Below, piece after piece: positions 8,744 to 17,062 of a stretch of DNA of 64,000 nucleotides. Made by a program: the position numbers and the translations under genes. The notes under the pieces were generated by a model that saw only the letters and a list, made by a program, of their open reading frames with translations, was not told the DNA's origin and did no database searches. The stretch is from contig OZ255620.1 in assembly GCA_965276665.1 (NCBI GenBank), positions 2,480,001 through 2,544,000 on the forward strand. The letters run 5' to 3'. Source of the DNA: CAWGJC01 sp965276665 (GTDB lineage: Bacteria > Pseudomonadota > Alphaproteobacteria > Acetobacterales > Acetobacteraceae). Positions within the stretch are counted from its first letter, which is position 1. Every line of letters begins with the position of its first letter.

Positions 8744-9172
8744 CTACAGCGTCTTCTGCAGGAAATACCGCGACTCGCCCGGTGGATATTCCGCAATCGT
8801 GCCAAACACGCGGTAGCCGAGCTTCTCGTAGAAGCCCCGCGCCTGGAAACTGAACGTGTCGAGCCAGACGCCGATGCAGCCGCGCCCGCGCGCCACCGCC
8901 TCCGCCTGCCGCATCAGCCGCGTGCCGAGCCCGTGGCCGCGATACGCCTCCGGCAAGGCGAGCAGCTCGACGAACAGCCAGCCGTAATAGCTCACCGCCC
9001 AGAGCCCGCCCACCACCCCGCCGGTCTGCGGATCGCGCACCGCGAGCGCCAGCCGCCGGCTCGGCGCGCCGAGCCCGGTCCGCTCGTCATTATAGCGCTC
9101 GATCGCCTCCGCGATGCCGCGCCGCACCTCCGGATCGATCTCGTCCTCAAAGCATTCGATGACGGGCTCCAC
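8744..9172 (-). CDS. GNAT-family N-acetyltransferase
   Basis: A 142-residue single-domain acetyltransferase. The acetyl-CoA-binding signature is at about 88-105 (LPEAYRGHGLGTRLMRQAE), preceded by the beta strand WLFVELLAL and followed by the usual FYEKLGYRVFG C-terminal motif. The substrate is unknown. It is monocistronic: more than 260 bases separate it from the phosphoesterase downstream, and a repeat pair lies upstream. Length is normal for the family. Confidence 0.88.
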   Translation of the reverse strand: MEPVIECFEDEIDPEVRRGIAEAIERYNDERTGLGAPSRRLALAVRDPQTGGVVGGLWAVSYYGWLFVELLALPEAYRGHGLGTRLMRQAEAVARGRGCIGVWLDTFSFQARGFYEKLGYRVFGTIAEYPPGESRYFLQKTL

Positions 9173-9250
9173 GCGGTGAAATTGACCCTGGCGCGCGCGG
9201 CTGTCTACGCTGATTCGTCACAGTTGCGGGAGGATCGGCCTCGGTAGGTT

Positions 9251-9440
9251 GAAGGCCAGGGGCTCTGCCCCTGGACCCCGCCAAGGGTGGTCACCCTTGG
9301 AACCGGGGTGGCGCGTTGCGCGGGACACGACCGGCGCCGGTCGTGTCCCGGTATGGTGATTGCGCTTCGCGCGAAGCGCGTCCCGGGGCCTGGGGCCTTT
9401 CGGCCCCAGCGGGGTCCAGGGGCAGCGCCCCCGGCCTTCC
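9251..9440. repeat. Inverted pair of GC hairpin repeats (family 1, locus A)
   Basis: Left unit 9251-9303 and right unit 9388-9440 are inverted copies of a repeat whose core is AGGGGC-N2-GCCCCT followed by GGACCCCGC. Each unit has a second hairpin at the inner end. Between them lies the perfect palindrome GCGCTTCGCGCGAAGCGC (9362-9379). The right unit ends one base from the TAG stop of the minus-strand ABC ATPase. The same arrangement recurs at four other loci in the window. Confidence 0.9.
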
Positions 9441-9441
9441 T

Positions 9442-10413
9442 CTAAACCCCGAGAGGAAACGGCGAAGCGAAATGGCAAGCCGCGCGCTGGCCGGCTGCCA
9501 CCTCGCGCAACGCCGGCGGGGTTTCGCGGCAGATGGGTTGGACGATCGGGCAGCGTGTGTGGAAGCGGCAGCCGGGGGGTCGGTTGACGGGGCTCGGCAC
9601 GTCGCCGCCGAGCACGATGCGGGATTGCGCGGCGCCGGGGTCGGGTTTCGGGGCGGCGGAGAGCAGGGCCTGGGTGTAGGGGTGGTGGGGCGCGGCGAAG
9701 AGGGTTTCACCGTCGGCGATTTCGACGATGCCGCCGAGATACATCACGGCGACGCGGTGCGCGATGTGGCGCACGACGGCGAGGTCGTGGGCGATGAACA
9801 GGTAGGCGATGCCCATCTGCTCCTGCAGGTCCTGCAGCAGGTTCACCACCTGGCTCTGGATCGAGACGTCGAGCGCGGAGACCGGTTCGTCGGCGACGAC
9901 GAGTTGCGGGCGCACGGCGATGGCGCGCGCGATGCCGATGCGCTGGCGCTGGCCGCCGGAGAATTGGTGCGGGAAGCGCGTGGCGTGCGCGGCGCCGAGG
10001 CCGACCTGTTCGAGCAGCTCGACGACGCGGTCGGTCATCTCGCGCCGTGTGCGGCAGAGCCGGTGCACGAGCAGCGGTTCGGCGATGATGTCGGCGACGC
10101 GCAGCCGCGGATTGAGCGAGGCGTAGGGGTCCTGGAAGACGATCTGCATGCTCCGCCGGTGCGCGCGCATCGCGCCGGCGGAGAGCGCGGTGATGTCTTC
10201 TCCGGCGAAGCGGATGCGGCCGGCGGAGGGTTCGGCGAGGCGGAGGATGAGGCGGCCGGTGGTGGATTTGCCGCAGCCGGATTCGCCGACGAGGGCGAGG
10301 GTTTCGCCACGCGCGATGGCGAACGAGACGTCGTCGACGGCGTGCACGAATTCCCCGCGCGATCGCCCGGGGAAGCGTTTGCCGAGATGCTCGACCTCGA
10401 GCAGCGCGGTCAT
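9442..10413 (-). CDS. Peptide/opine-type ABC importer ATPase (DppF-like)
   Basis: A 323-residue cytoplasmic ATPase of a family-5 ABC importer. Walker A GESGCGKST is at 43-51. The signature SGGQRQRIGIARA and Walker B (LVVADEPVSALD) follow, and the C-terminal oligopeptide-importer motif PGCRFHTRCP is near 287. It is the last gene of the operon and overlaps the paired ATPase gene by 4 bases. The stop codon abuts a family-1 repeat pair. Opp/Dpp systems use two different ATPases as here; the substrate need not be a peptide. Confidence 0.95.
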   Translation of the reverse strand: MTALLEVEHLGKRFPGRSRGEFVHAVDDVSFAIARGETLALVGESGCGKSTTGRLILRLAEPSAGRIRFAGEDITALSAGAMRAHRRSMQIVFQDPYASLNPRLRVADIIAEPLLVHRLCRTRREMTDRVVELLEQVGLGAAHATRFPHQFSGGQRQRIGIARAIAVRPQLVVADEPVSALDVSIQSQVVNLLQDLQEQMGIAYLFIAHDLAVVRHIAHRVAVMYLGGIVEIADGETLFAAPHHPYTQALLSAAPKPDPGAAQSRIVLGGDVPSPVNRPPGCRFHTRCPIVQPICRETPPALREVAAGQRAACHFASPFPLGV

Positions 10414-11393
10414 GCGGGCTGGAATCCGTTATGCTTCCAGCATGCGGCGGCCTGACCGTCCGCGAGCGGAAATTCCGGCGGGATGCGCGCGCGGCAGATC
10501 GCCTGCGCCTCCGGGCAGCGCGGGTGGAAGCGGCAGCCGGCGGGCAGCGCGGCGAGGCCGGGCACGGAGCCGCCGATCTGGCGGAGCCGGCGCATCCGCT
10601 CGTCGAGCCGCGGCATCGAGGCGAGCAGTGCTGCGGTATAGGGGTGGCCCGGCGCGCGGAACAGCGTGTCGACCCGGGCGCGCTCGACGATGCGGCCGGC
10701 GTACATCACCACGACATCGTCCGCCTGTCCGGCAATGACGCCGAGATCGTGGGTGATCAGCATCATCGCGATGCCGAGCTCGCGGCGGAGGCGCGCCAGC
10801 AGCTCGAGGATTTGCGCCTGGATGGTGACGTCGAGCGCGGTGGTGGGTTCGTCGGCGACGAGCAGGCGCGGCTCGCAGGCGAGCGCGATCGCGATCATCA
10901 CCCGCTGGCGCATGCCGCCGGAGAGCTGGTGCGGATAATCCCGCGCGCGGCGTTCGGGGTCCGGGATGCCGACGAGGCGCAGCAGCTCGATGGCGCGGGC
11001 CCGCGCGGCGCGGCGGTTGCCGGCGCGGTGCAGGGTGACGGTTTCCGCCACCTGGTCGCCGACGCGGAACACCGGGTTCAGCGAGGTCATCGGTTCCTGG
11101 AACACCATCGCGATGGCGCTGCCGCGCAGCGACTGCATCTCGCGTTCCGGCATGCCGGTGAGCTCGCGGCCTTCGAAGCGGATGCTGCCCCTTTCGACCC
11201 GCGCGATCGGCTGCGGCAGCAGGCCCATGATGGAGAGCGCGGTGACGCTCTTGCCCGAGCCGGATTCGCCGACGATGCCGAGCACGCGGCCGCGCCCGAT
11301 CGCGAAGGAGATATCCTCCACGGCATGCATGCGGCCGCCGCGCGCGCGAAAGCTCGTGGTCAAGCCTGTCAGTTCGAGAAGCGGCGCGCCCAT
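10410..11393 (-). CDS. Peptide/opine-type ABC importer ATPase (DppD-like)
   Basis: A 327-residue partner ATPase. The start at 11393 was chosen because it follows the permease stop by one base and gives MGAPLLELTGL, the normal N-terminus; a longer reading frame upstream would run into the permease gene. Walker A GESGSGKSVT is at 42-51, the signature LSGGMRQR near 152, Walker B LLVADEPTTALD, and the C-terminal motif CRFHPRCPEAQAIC. It energises uptake together with the DppF-like subunit. Confidence 0.94.
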   Translation of the reverse strand: MGAPLLELTGLTTSFRARGGRMHAVEDISFAIGRGRVLGIVGESGSGKSVTALSIMGLLPQPIARVERGSIRFEGRELTGMPEREMQSLRGSAIAMVFQEPMTSLNPVFRVGDQVAETVTLHRAGNRRAARARAIELLRLVGIPDPERRARDYPHQLSGGMRQRVMIAIALACEPRLLVADEPTTALDVTIQAQILELLARLRRELGIAMMLITHDLGVIAGQADDVVVMYAGRIVERARVDTLFRAPGHPYTAALLASMPRLDERMRRLRQIGGSVPGLAALPAGCRFHPRCPEAQAICRARIPPEFPLADGQAAACWKHNGFQPA

Positions 11394-11394
11394 G

Positions 11395-12303
11395 CTAGTC
11401 GCGGTATTCCGGGTCGAGCACGTCGCGCACCGCATCGCCGACGAGCGAGAAGGAGAGCACGCAGAGCGTGAGGATCGCGCCCGCGCTCACCACCGGCCAG
11501 GGCGAGCCGAGCAGGTCGGTCAGCCCGTCGCGCACGATATTGCCCCAGCTCGGCGCGGGCGCCTGCACGCCGAGACCGATGAAGGAGAGCGTCGCCTCGA
11601 TGCGGATCGCGGTCGCGATCCAGAGCGTGCCGACGACGACGAGCGGGCCGGCGATGTTCGGCAGCACGTGCTTGAGTATGATGCGGAGCGGGCGTTGCCC
11701 GGCGGCGAAGCTCGCCTCGATATAGGGTTCGTTGCGCACGGTGAGCGTGGCGGCGCGGGCGACGCGCACGAAGCGCGGCAGGAAGGAGACCGCGATGGCG
11801 CCGACGAGATTGGCGAATCCCGGGCCCAGCGCGGCGGCGACCATGATGCCGAGCAGCAGGGCGGGGAAGGCGAGCAGCATGTCGCTCAGCCGGCCGACGA
11901 TGCGGTCGGTCCAGCCGCCGAAGAAGCCGGCGACCGCGCCGATCAGCGTGCCGATGACGCCGGCGATCAGCGGCGCGCCGAGCCCGAGCGCGAGCGACCA
12001 GCGCGTGCCGAGCAGCACGCGGGAGAAGGTGTCGCGCCCGTAGCGGTCGGTGCCCAGCCAATGCGCGGCGGAGGGCGGCTTGCTGCGCGAGAGAAAACTC
12101 TGCGCCAGCGGGTCCTGCGGCAGGATCGCCGGCCCGGCGATGGCGATCGCGACGAGCGCGAGGATGATGACCAGCGCGACGAGGGTGACCGGACTACCGA
12201 GCAGCGCGGCGGCGAGCGCGCGCAGGCCGACCGGCGGCGCGTCCACCTCCGCCACGCTCTCGGCGAGCGGCGGCGCGGCGGTGTCGTCGAGTGCCGCGCT
12301 CAT
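11395..12303 (-). CDS. ABC importer permease (DppC-like)
   Basis: A 302-residue inner-membrane permease. The N-terminus has an OppC-type helix (VTLVALVIILALVAIAI region, about 35-57). Then come the conserved GTDRYGRDTFSRVLLG loop (about 93-108) and five further helices. The EAA-like coupling loop EASFAAGQRPLRIILKHVLP is near 190-212. It sits between the DppB-like permease (10-base gap) and the ATPases, forming the translocation channel as a heterodimer. Confidence 0.94.
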   Translation of the reverse strand: MSAALDDTAAPPLAESVAEVDAPPVGLRALAAALLGSPVTLVALVIILALVAIAIAGPAILPQDPLAQSFLSRSKPPSAAHWLGTDRYGRDTFSRVLLGTRWSLALGLGAPLIAGVIGTLIGAVAGFFGGWTDRIVGRLSDMLLAFPALLLGIMVAAALGPGFANLVGAIAVSFLPRFVRVARAATLTVRNEPYIEASFAAGQRPLRIILKHVLPNIAGPLVVVGTLWIATAIRIEATLSFIGLGVQAPAPSWGNIVRDGLTDLLGSPWPVVSAGAILTLCVLSFSLVGDAVRDVLDPEYRD

Positions 12304-12313
12304 CCGGGCACGC

Positions 12314-13252
12314 TCATGGGGCGACGCGGATGCGCGGATCGACCGCCGCGTAGAGCAGGTCCATCGCGATGTTCACCACCACGACGAAAAAGGCGAACAG
12401 CACCAGGCTCGCCTGCACCACCGGGTAGTCGCGCTGGAGAATGCCGTTCACCAGCACCGTGCCGAGGCCGGGACGGTTGAACACCAGCTCCACCGAGATC
12501 GAGCCCGAGAGCATGCTCAGGATGTCGAGCCCGAATCCGGTGACGATCGGGATCAGCGCGTTGCGCAGCGCGTGGCGGTAGATGACGATGCGGCGCGGCG
12601 CGCCTTTCGCGCGCGCGGTGCGCACGTAGTCGCGTTTCAGCACGTCGAGCATCGCCGAGCGCGTCAGCCGGCAGGCAAACGCCGCCATCAGCAGCCCGAG
12701 CGTGCAGGCCGGCAGCACGAGATGCCAGAGCCGGTCGAGCGGCGCGCCGCCGCCGCCCATGATCGGGAACACATCGAGCTTGAGCGCAAAGGCGATCAGC
12801 AGCAGCGCGCCGAGATAGAATTCCGGCACGCAATACCCGGCGAGCGAGGCGCCGCGCGCCAGATAGTCCATCCAGCCGTCGCGCCGCGTCGCCGAGACGA
12901 TGCCGGCGGGAATGCCGAGCACCGCGCCGACCACGATCGCCGCGATCGCGAGCTGGATCGTGTAGGGGAGGTTTTCGCCCAGCAGCCGCATCGTCGGCTC
13001 GTTGGTGACGAAGGAGCGCCCGAAATCGAAGCGCAGCATGTGCCAGAGGAAGGCGGCGTATTGCACGATGAGCGGCTGGTCGAGGCCGAGCCGCTCGCGG
13101 AACGCGGCGAGCTGGTCGGGTGTCGCGGAATCGCCGAGTGCGGCGACCGCCGGATCGCCCGGCAGGATCCGCATGGCGACGAACACCAGCGAGAGCACCA
13201 GCAATATGGTGAGCACGGCATCGACGAGCCGCCGGAGAACGTAGCGGCCCAT
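12314..13252 (-). CDS. ABC importer permease (DppB-like)
   Basis: A 312-residue inner-membrane permease with the classic N-terminus MGRYVLRRLVDAVLTILLV and the following RILPGDP motif (about 29-35). It has six predicted helices and the coupling loop DYVRTARAKGAPRRIVIYRH (about 190-210). The gene starts 4 bases after the stop of the substrate-binding protein. It pairs with the DppC-like permease. Confidence 0.94.
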   Translation of the reverse strand: MGRYVLRRLVDAVLTILLVLSLVFVAMRILPGDPAVAALGDSATPDQLAAFRERLGLDQPLIVQYAAFLWHMLRFDFGRSFVTNEPTMRLLGENLPYTIQLAIAAIVVGAVLGIPAGIVSATRRDGWMDYLARGASLAGYCVPEFYLGALLLIAFALKLDVFPIMGGGGAPLDRLWHLVLPACTLGLLMAAFACRLTRSAMLDVLKRDYVRTARAKGAPRRIVIYRHALRNALIPIVTGFGLDILSMLSGSISVELVFNRPGLGTVLVNGILQRDYPVVQASLVLFAFFVVVVNIAMDLLYAAVDPRIRVAP

Positions 13253-13256
13253 CGCG

Positions 13257-14867
13257 TCAGGCGGTGAATTTAGCCAGGCCGAGGGTGAAATACGCGTACG
13301 ACGCCTCGATCTTGAAGCCGAGATCGAGGCGCGGGTTGCGCGCGAACACCCAGTGCAGCGAGAGGGCGTTCCAGGCCGGCATGTCGGTGAGGATCTTGAG
13401 CTCCGCCTGCCGGGTGATCGCCATCCGCTTGTCGAGATCGGGCTCGGCGAGCGCCTGCTGCAGCAGATCGTCGATGCCCGGGATCACCTGGCCGTAATGG
13501 CTGTAGTTCAGCCGGCCGCCGCCATGCGCGCTGACCGCCGCATCCTTCGCGTAATTGCTCTGCAGCATCAGCGTGCCGACCGGCGCGTTGGTCTCCGAGT
13601 TCATCGCGAAGCTGCACATGTCCTGCAGGCAGTCGGTGTGGTACGTGGTGTGGTCGATCGTCTTCAGGTTCATCGTGATGCCGACCTGCCGGAACATCTC
13701 CTGCATGATCAGCATGATCCCCTGATAATCCTCGCGCTGGGAGATCAGCGTGTCGAAGGCGAAGCCGTGCGGGAAGCCGGCCTCGGCGAGCAGCGCCTTG
13801 GCCTTGGCCGGATCGTGGTCGTAGCGCAGCGCGGCGGGGATGTCGGTGGCGGAAAACGCGCCCGGGAATTCCGGCGGGTTGATGCCCCAAATATCGCCGT
13901 AGAGCGCGGTATAGGCCTCCTTGAACCCGTTGCGGTCGATCGCGTAGCGCATCGCCTTGCGCACGCGGATGTCGTCGAACGGCTTTCTCGTCATGTTGAA
14001 CGAGATGGTGTTCTGGCTGCCCGGCCGCGTGAGATCGAACTGCGCCTTCGGCGCCTGCGCCTTGGTCTCCTCCACCCAGCCGGGCAGGCGCACGCCCTCG
14101 ATGATGTCGAGCTCGCCCTTCACGAAGCCCAATGTGCGCGCGGTGGAATCCGGCACGTAGCGGAACTCGACGCCGTCCGTTTTCGGACGGCCGCGGTGAT
14201 ATTGCTCGAACGGCTTGAGGATGACGCCGCGATCGGTGTCGAACGCCTCGTATTCGAACGGGCCGCTGCCGACCGGCGTGGTGCGGAACGCATCGCCGAG
14301 CTTCTCGACCGCCTTGCGCGGCACGATCAGCGCCCCGCGCGCGATCAGCGCGCTCGCATAGAAGGTCGGGTCCGGCTGCTTGAGCAGGATCTGGAAGCGG
14401 GTCTTGTCGACGATCTTCACCTCGTCGATGTTGGCGTAATAGGTGCGGTACGGAGAGGCCTGCTTCGGATCGCGCAGCCGGTCGAGGGTGAATTTCGCGT
14501 CGTCCGACGTCACCTCGCCATAGCCCTTATGGAACAGCATGCCCTCGCGCAGTTTCAGCGTGTAGGTCTTGCTGTCGGGCGACACCTCCCAGCTCTCCGC
14601 GCCCTCGCAGACGACATGGGCGGGGGCGAGGTCGAACGTGCCGTAGGGCGGGTCGATGAACGCGTCGTAGATCTGGCGCGTCACGTCCTGGTCCTCGCCC
14701 TGCACGTTGAAGGCGGGGTCGAGCGAGGCGGGATGCTGGGTGGCGAGGCCGAAGCGGATCGTGTTGCGGTCGGCCGCGCGCGCGGGAATGTCGGGGGCGG
14801 CGAGCGCGGCGGCGGCGGCGAGCGCGCCGGCTCCCTTCAACGCATTCCGCCGGCTGATCCTGCTCAT
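13257..14867 (-). CDS. Family-5 extracellular solute-binding protein
   Basis: A 536-residue periplasmic binding protein of the peptide/nickel/opine class. The N-terminus SRRNALK with Arg6-Arg7 and a following alanine-rich hydrophobic stretch is a likely Tat signal, ending PARA. Conserved features of the family include the domain-I patch LDPAFNVQGEDQDVTRQIYD and the FNMTRKPFDDIRVRKAMRYA segment. It delivers the ligand to the DppB/C-like permease. The neighbouring acid-sugar-type enzyme suggests a carbohydrate acid or a modified peptide as ligand, but this is inference. Confidence 0.92.
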   Translation of the reverse strand: MSRISRRNALKGAGALAAAAALAAPDIPARAADRNTIRFGLATQHPASLDPAFNVQGEDQDVTRQIYDAFIDPPYGTFDLAPAHVVCEGAESWEVSPDSKTYTLKLREGMLFHKGYGEVTSDDAKFTLDRLRDPKQASPYRTYYANIDEVKIVDKTRFQILLKQPDPTFYASALIARGALIVPRKAVEKLGDAFRTTPVGSGPFEYEAFDTDRGVILKPFEQYHRGRPKTDGVEFRYVPDSTARTLGFVKGELDIIEGVRLPGWVEETKAQAPKAQFDLTRPGSQNTISFNMTRKPFDDIRVRKAMRYAIDRNGFKEAYTALYGDIWGINPPEFPGAFSATDIPAALRYDHDPAKAKALLAEAGFPHGFAFDTLISQREDYQGIMLIMQEMFRQVGITMNLKTIDHTTYHTDCLQDMCSFAMNSETNAPVGTLMLQSNYAKDAAVSAHGGGRLNYSHYGQVIPGIDDLLQQALAEPDLDKRMAITRQAELKILTDMPAWNALSLHWVFARNPRLDLGFKIEASYAYFTLGLAKFTA

Positions 14868-14900
14868 CTGCGCGCTCCGCTCCCGGGCTTCGGAGCCCGT

Positions 14901-16010
14901 TCAGGCGACATCCTTGCGGCGTTTGGCGACTTCGCTTTCCACCAGCTCGAGTCCGAGTCCGGGCACGGTCGGCAGATGGAACAGCCCGTTCTTCGGCACC
15001 AGCGGATGGGCGAACACCGAATGCATGCGCGGGCTCGGATCGTTCAGCTCGACCGGCTTCACCGCGTGCAGCTGCGCGGCGGCGACATGCATGTTCGCCA
15101 GATGCCCGATCGTCGGCTGCGTCTGGTGCGGCACCAGCTCGACGCCATAGGCCTGGGTGAGCGCCGCACAGCGCATCATGCCGGTGATGCCGCCCATCTT
15201 GACGATATCCGGCTGCACCATCCGCACGCCCGCATCGATCAGGTCGGCGACGCCCGCGATGGTGTAGGTCTGCTCGCCGGCCGAGACGGTGATGTCGAGC
15301 TTGCTCGCCACCTCGCCCAATTGCCTGACGTGGTAATGCTGCACCGGCTCCTCGAACCACCAGAAGCCGAGCTCCTCGAGCGCGCGGCCGACGCGGATCG
15401 CGCCGGCGACGGAGAAGCCATTGTTCGCGTCAAAGGCGAGCGGGAAATCATCGCCCACCAGCTTGCGCACCGCGCGCGCCTTTTCGATGTCGCCCTTGAT
15501 GTCGCCGTCGAGGTTGACGCGGCCATTGTCGAACCGGATCTTGATCGCGGCCGGCTTGTCGCGCAGCCGCGTCTCGACCACGCGCAGCACCTCGTCGACG
15601 CTGCGCTGCCCGTTCTCGCCGATCGAGGCGTAGAACGGCAGTTCGGTGCGCCAGGCGCCGCCGAGCAGCTTGTAGATCGGCTGGCCGAGCAGCTTGCCCT
15701 TCAGATCCCACAGCGCGATGTCGATCGCGGCCAGCGCGCCGGCCAGCGCGCCATCAGGGCCGAGCTTGGCGAGGGAATGCGCCAGCCTGTCCTGGATCAC
15801 CGCATGGTCGAGCGGGTCGGCGCCTTTCAGATGCGGCGCGATGTCGTGCACGATAATGCCGAGCGAGGCGAGACCGCCCTGCATCGGCGAGGCCTCGCCG
15901 AGACCGACCTTTCCGTCATCCGTCCAGACGCGCACAAAGGCGCTGCGGCGGGCGGGCTTGTCTTCCGGCGCCCATTGGATCTGAAACGTCTCGACGCGAT
16001 CGATTTTCAT
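14901..16010 (-). CDS. Enolase-superfamily (mandelate racemase subgroup) enzyme
   Basis: A 369-residue TIM-barrel enzyme that abstracts the alpha proton of a carboxylate. Putative metal ligands are Asp194 (FDANNGF), Glu220 (WFEEP) and Glu246 (SAGEQ). The Asp268/His295 pair (QPDIVKMGG, VPHQTQ) places it in the mandelate-racemase subgroup, whose members are mostly acid-sugar dehydratases or racemases. The general base motif after the third strand is Lys157-x-Arg159 rather than the more common K-x-K. It is the first gene of the ABC-importer operon, 33 bases before the binding protein, so it probably acts on the imported compound. The exact substrate is not assignable. Confidence 0.9.
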   Translation of the reverse strand: MKIDRVETFQIQWAPEDKPARRSAFVRVWTDDGKVGLGEASPMQGGLASLGIIVHDIAPHLKGADPLDHAVIQDRLAHSLAKLGPDGALAGALAAIDIALWDLKGKLLGQPIYKLLGGAWRTELPFYASIGENGQRSVDEVLRVVETRLRDKPAAIKIRFDNGRVNLDGDIKGDIEKARAVRKLVGDDFPLAFDANNGFSVAGAIRVGRALEELGFWWFEEPVQHYHVRQLGEVASKLDITVSAGEQTYTIAGVADLIDAGVRMVQPDIVKMGGITGMMRCAALTQAYGVELVPHQTQPTIGHLANMHVAAAQLHAVKPVELNDPSPRMHSVFAHPLVPKNGLFHLPTVPGLGLELVESEVAKRRKDVA

Positions 16011-16104
16011 TCCGGGCTCCCTCCGTCACGCGGGACACCCCACGTCGCGCGTCATTTTCGCCGCGCGCCGTCGATCATAGGGGTCCCCCGCCGGGGTGGG
16101 AAGC

Positions 16105-16124
16105 CCGGTTGAAGCGTCAACCGG
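16105..16124 (-). terminator. Hairpin after the coiled-coil gene
   Basis: An 8 bp perfect stem CCGGTTGA/TCAACCGG with a 4-base loop lies three bases beyond the stop of the gene at 16128-16751. No T-run follows, so its role as an intrinsic terminator is uncertain. Confidence 0.4.
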
Positions 16125-16127
16125 CCT

Positions 16128-16751
16128 TCAATTCTCCTGCCAGCCGCGCGGCCACCAGCGGACCGGCTGCGGCTCCCGGCCCGGCACGATGCGCTTGCCC
16201 CGTGGGATGCGCGGCACGCGTTTCTGGCCAAGGCGCGCGCCCGGCGGCCCGTCCCCGCGCTCGACCGCCTCGCGCGCGTACTCTTGCCGCGCGTGCAGCT
16301 GCCTGGCGCTCTCCTGCCTGGCATTCTCCTGGGCTGACAGGGACTCGCGGAGCGCCTCCTCGGCGGCCTCGCGCGCGCGGCGCTCGCCGGCGAGTGCCTC
16401 GGCATGCGCCATCTCGGCATGGACGAGCTTGGTCTTCAGCGATTGCAGCGTCGCCTGCGCCTCGTGGAGCGCCCGCTCGGCCTGTTCGCGGAGCGTGTGC
16501 TCGGCGCGGAATCGCGCTTCGGCGGCCTCGATCCGGCCGGTTTCCGGCTGCTCGCCTTCCTTGCGGTGGAGCATGACGACGGGAACCTCCCCGTCGCGCA
16601 CGAACCGGCGCACGCGCCGGTCGGGCTGGCCGGAGTGCGGCGCATGTCCGGAGTTCGGCGAATGCTGGGTCGGATGGGCCACCGGCCGCGCCCCCTGCAT
16701 GCCGAGCGCACGGCGCATCCGCGCCTCCGCGCCGTCAGAATCGTCGCTCAC
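16128..16751 (-). CDS. Hypothetical coiled-coil protein
   Basis: A 207-residue hydrophilic protein of no recognised family. After a His/Pro-rich N-terminus comes a compact patch RRFVRDGEVPVVMLH (about 47-62). A long charged Ala/Glu/Arg helix follows (about 70-165) with heptad character (HTLREQAERALHEAQATL), predicted coiled coil. The tail is basic and ends QPVRWWPRGWQEN. The N-terminal patch and tryptophan-rich end look like short conserved binding motifs around a coiled-coil spacer. There is no signal peptide or membrane segment. The codon bias matches its neighbours, so it is probably a real gene. It stands alone next to tRNA-Arg. Confidence 0.7.
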   Translation of the reverse strand: MSDDSDGAEARMRRALGMQGARPVAHPTQHSPNSGHAPHSGQPDRRVRRFVRDGEVPVVMLHRKEGEQPETGRIEAAEARFRAEHTLREQAERALHEAQATLQSLKTKLVHAEMAHAEALAGERRAREAAEEALRESLSAQENARQESARQLHARQEYAREAVERGDGPPGARLGQKRVPRIPRGKRIVPGREPQPVRWWPRGWQEN

Positions 16752-16858
16752 AGGATGTATTTCTCCAACTCGACCCGCCGTTCAGCAAAGCCTGGCTTCA
16801 GCATAGGAGGCCGCGCCGATTCGCAATGGGTCAGTTTCGCGCGACGGCACGCAATGGC

Positions 16859-16935
16859 TGGCGCGCCCGAGAAGATTCGAACTCCTAACCCCCAGATCCG
16901 TAGTCTGGTGCTCTATCCAATTGAGCTACGGGCGC
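16859..16935 (-). tRNA. tRNA-Arg (anticodon ACG)
   Basis: A 77-base cloverleaf read on the minus strand. The acceptor stem GCGCCCG pairs with CGGGCGC; the D arm contains AGCTCAATTGGATAGAGC. The anticodon stem-loop is CCAGA-CTACGGA-TCTGG, giving anticodon ACG. The T arm contains GTTCGAATC. The 3' CCA is encoded at 16861-16859. ACG is normally deaminated to ICG and reads CGU/CGC/CGA. Confidence 0.97.
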
Positions 16936-17062
16936 CGCTGCCTCGCGATTTACCCTAAGCCATTGGTCACGGCAAGACGCCAGATGACAGCAAGGCGCCA
17001 GGTGACATAAACACGATCACATAAACACGCCTGGCCGTCACGTGAGTTCTCGCAGATGAAAA

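Noticed and set aside
13353..16112. Long plus-strand frame across the binding protein and enolase-superfamily genes
   Set aside because: It spans two real genes and their gap on the other strand, has no start signal and no recognisable domain.
17003..17028. Direct repeat ACATAAACAC downstream of leuB, similar to half of the methionine-regulator palindrome
   Set aside because: It is not inverted, lies at a gene end rather than a promoter, and the similarity is short enough to be chance.
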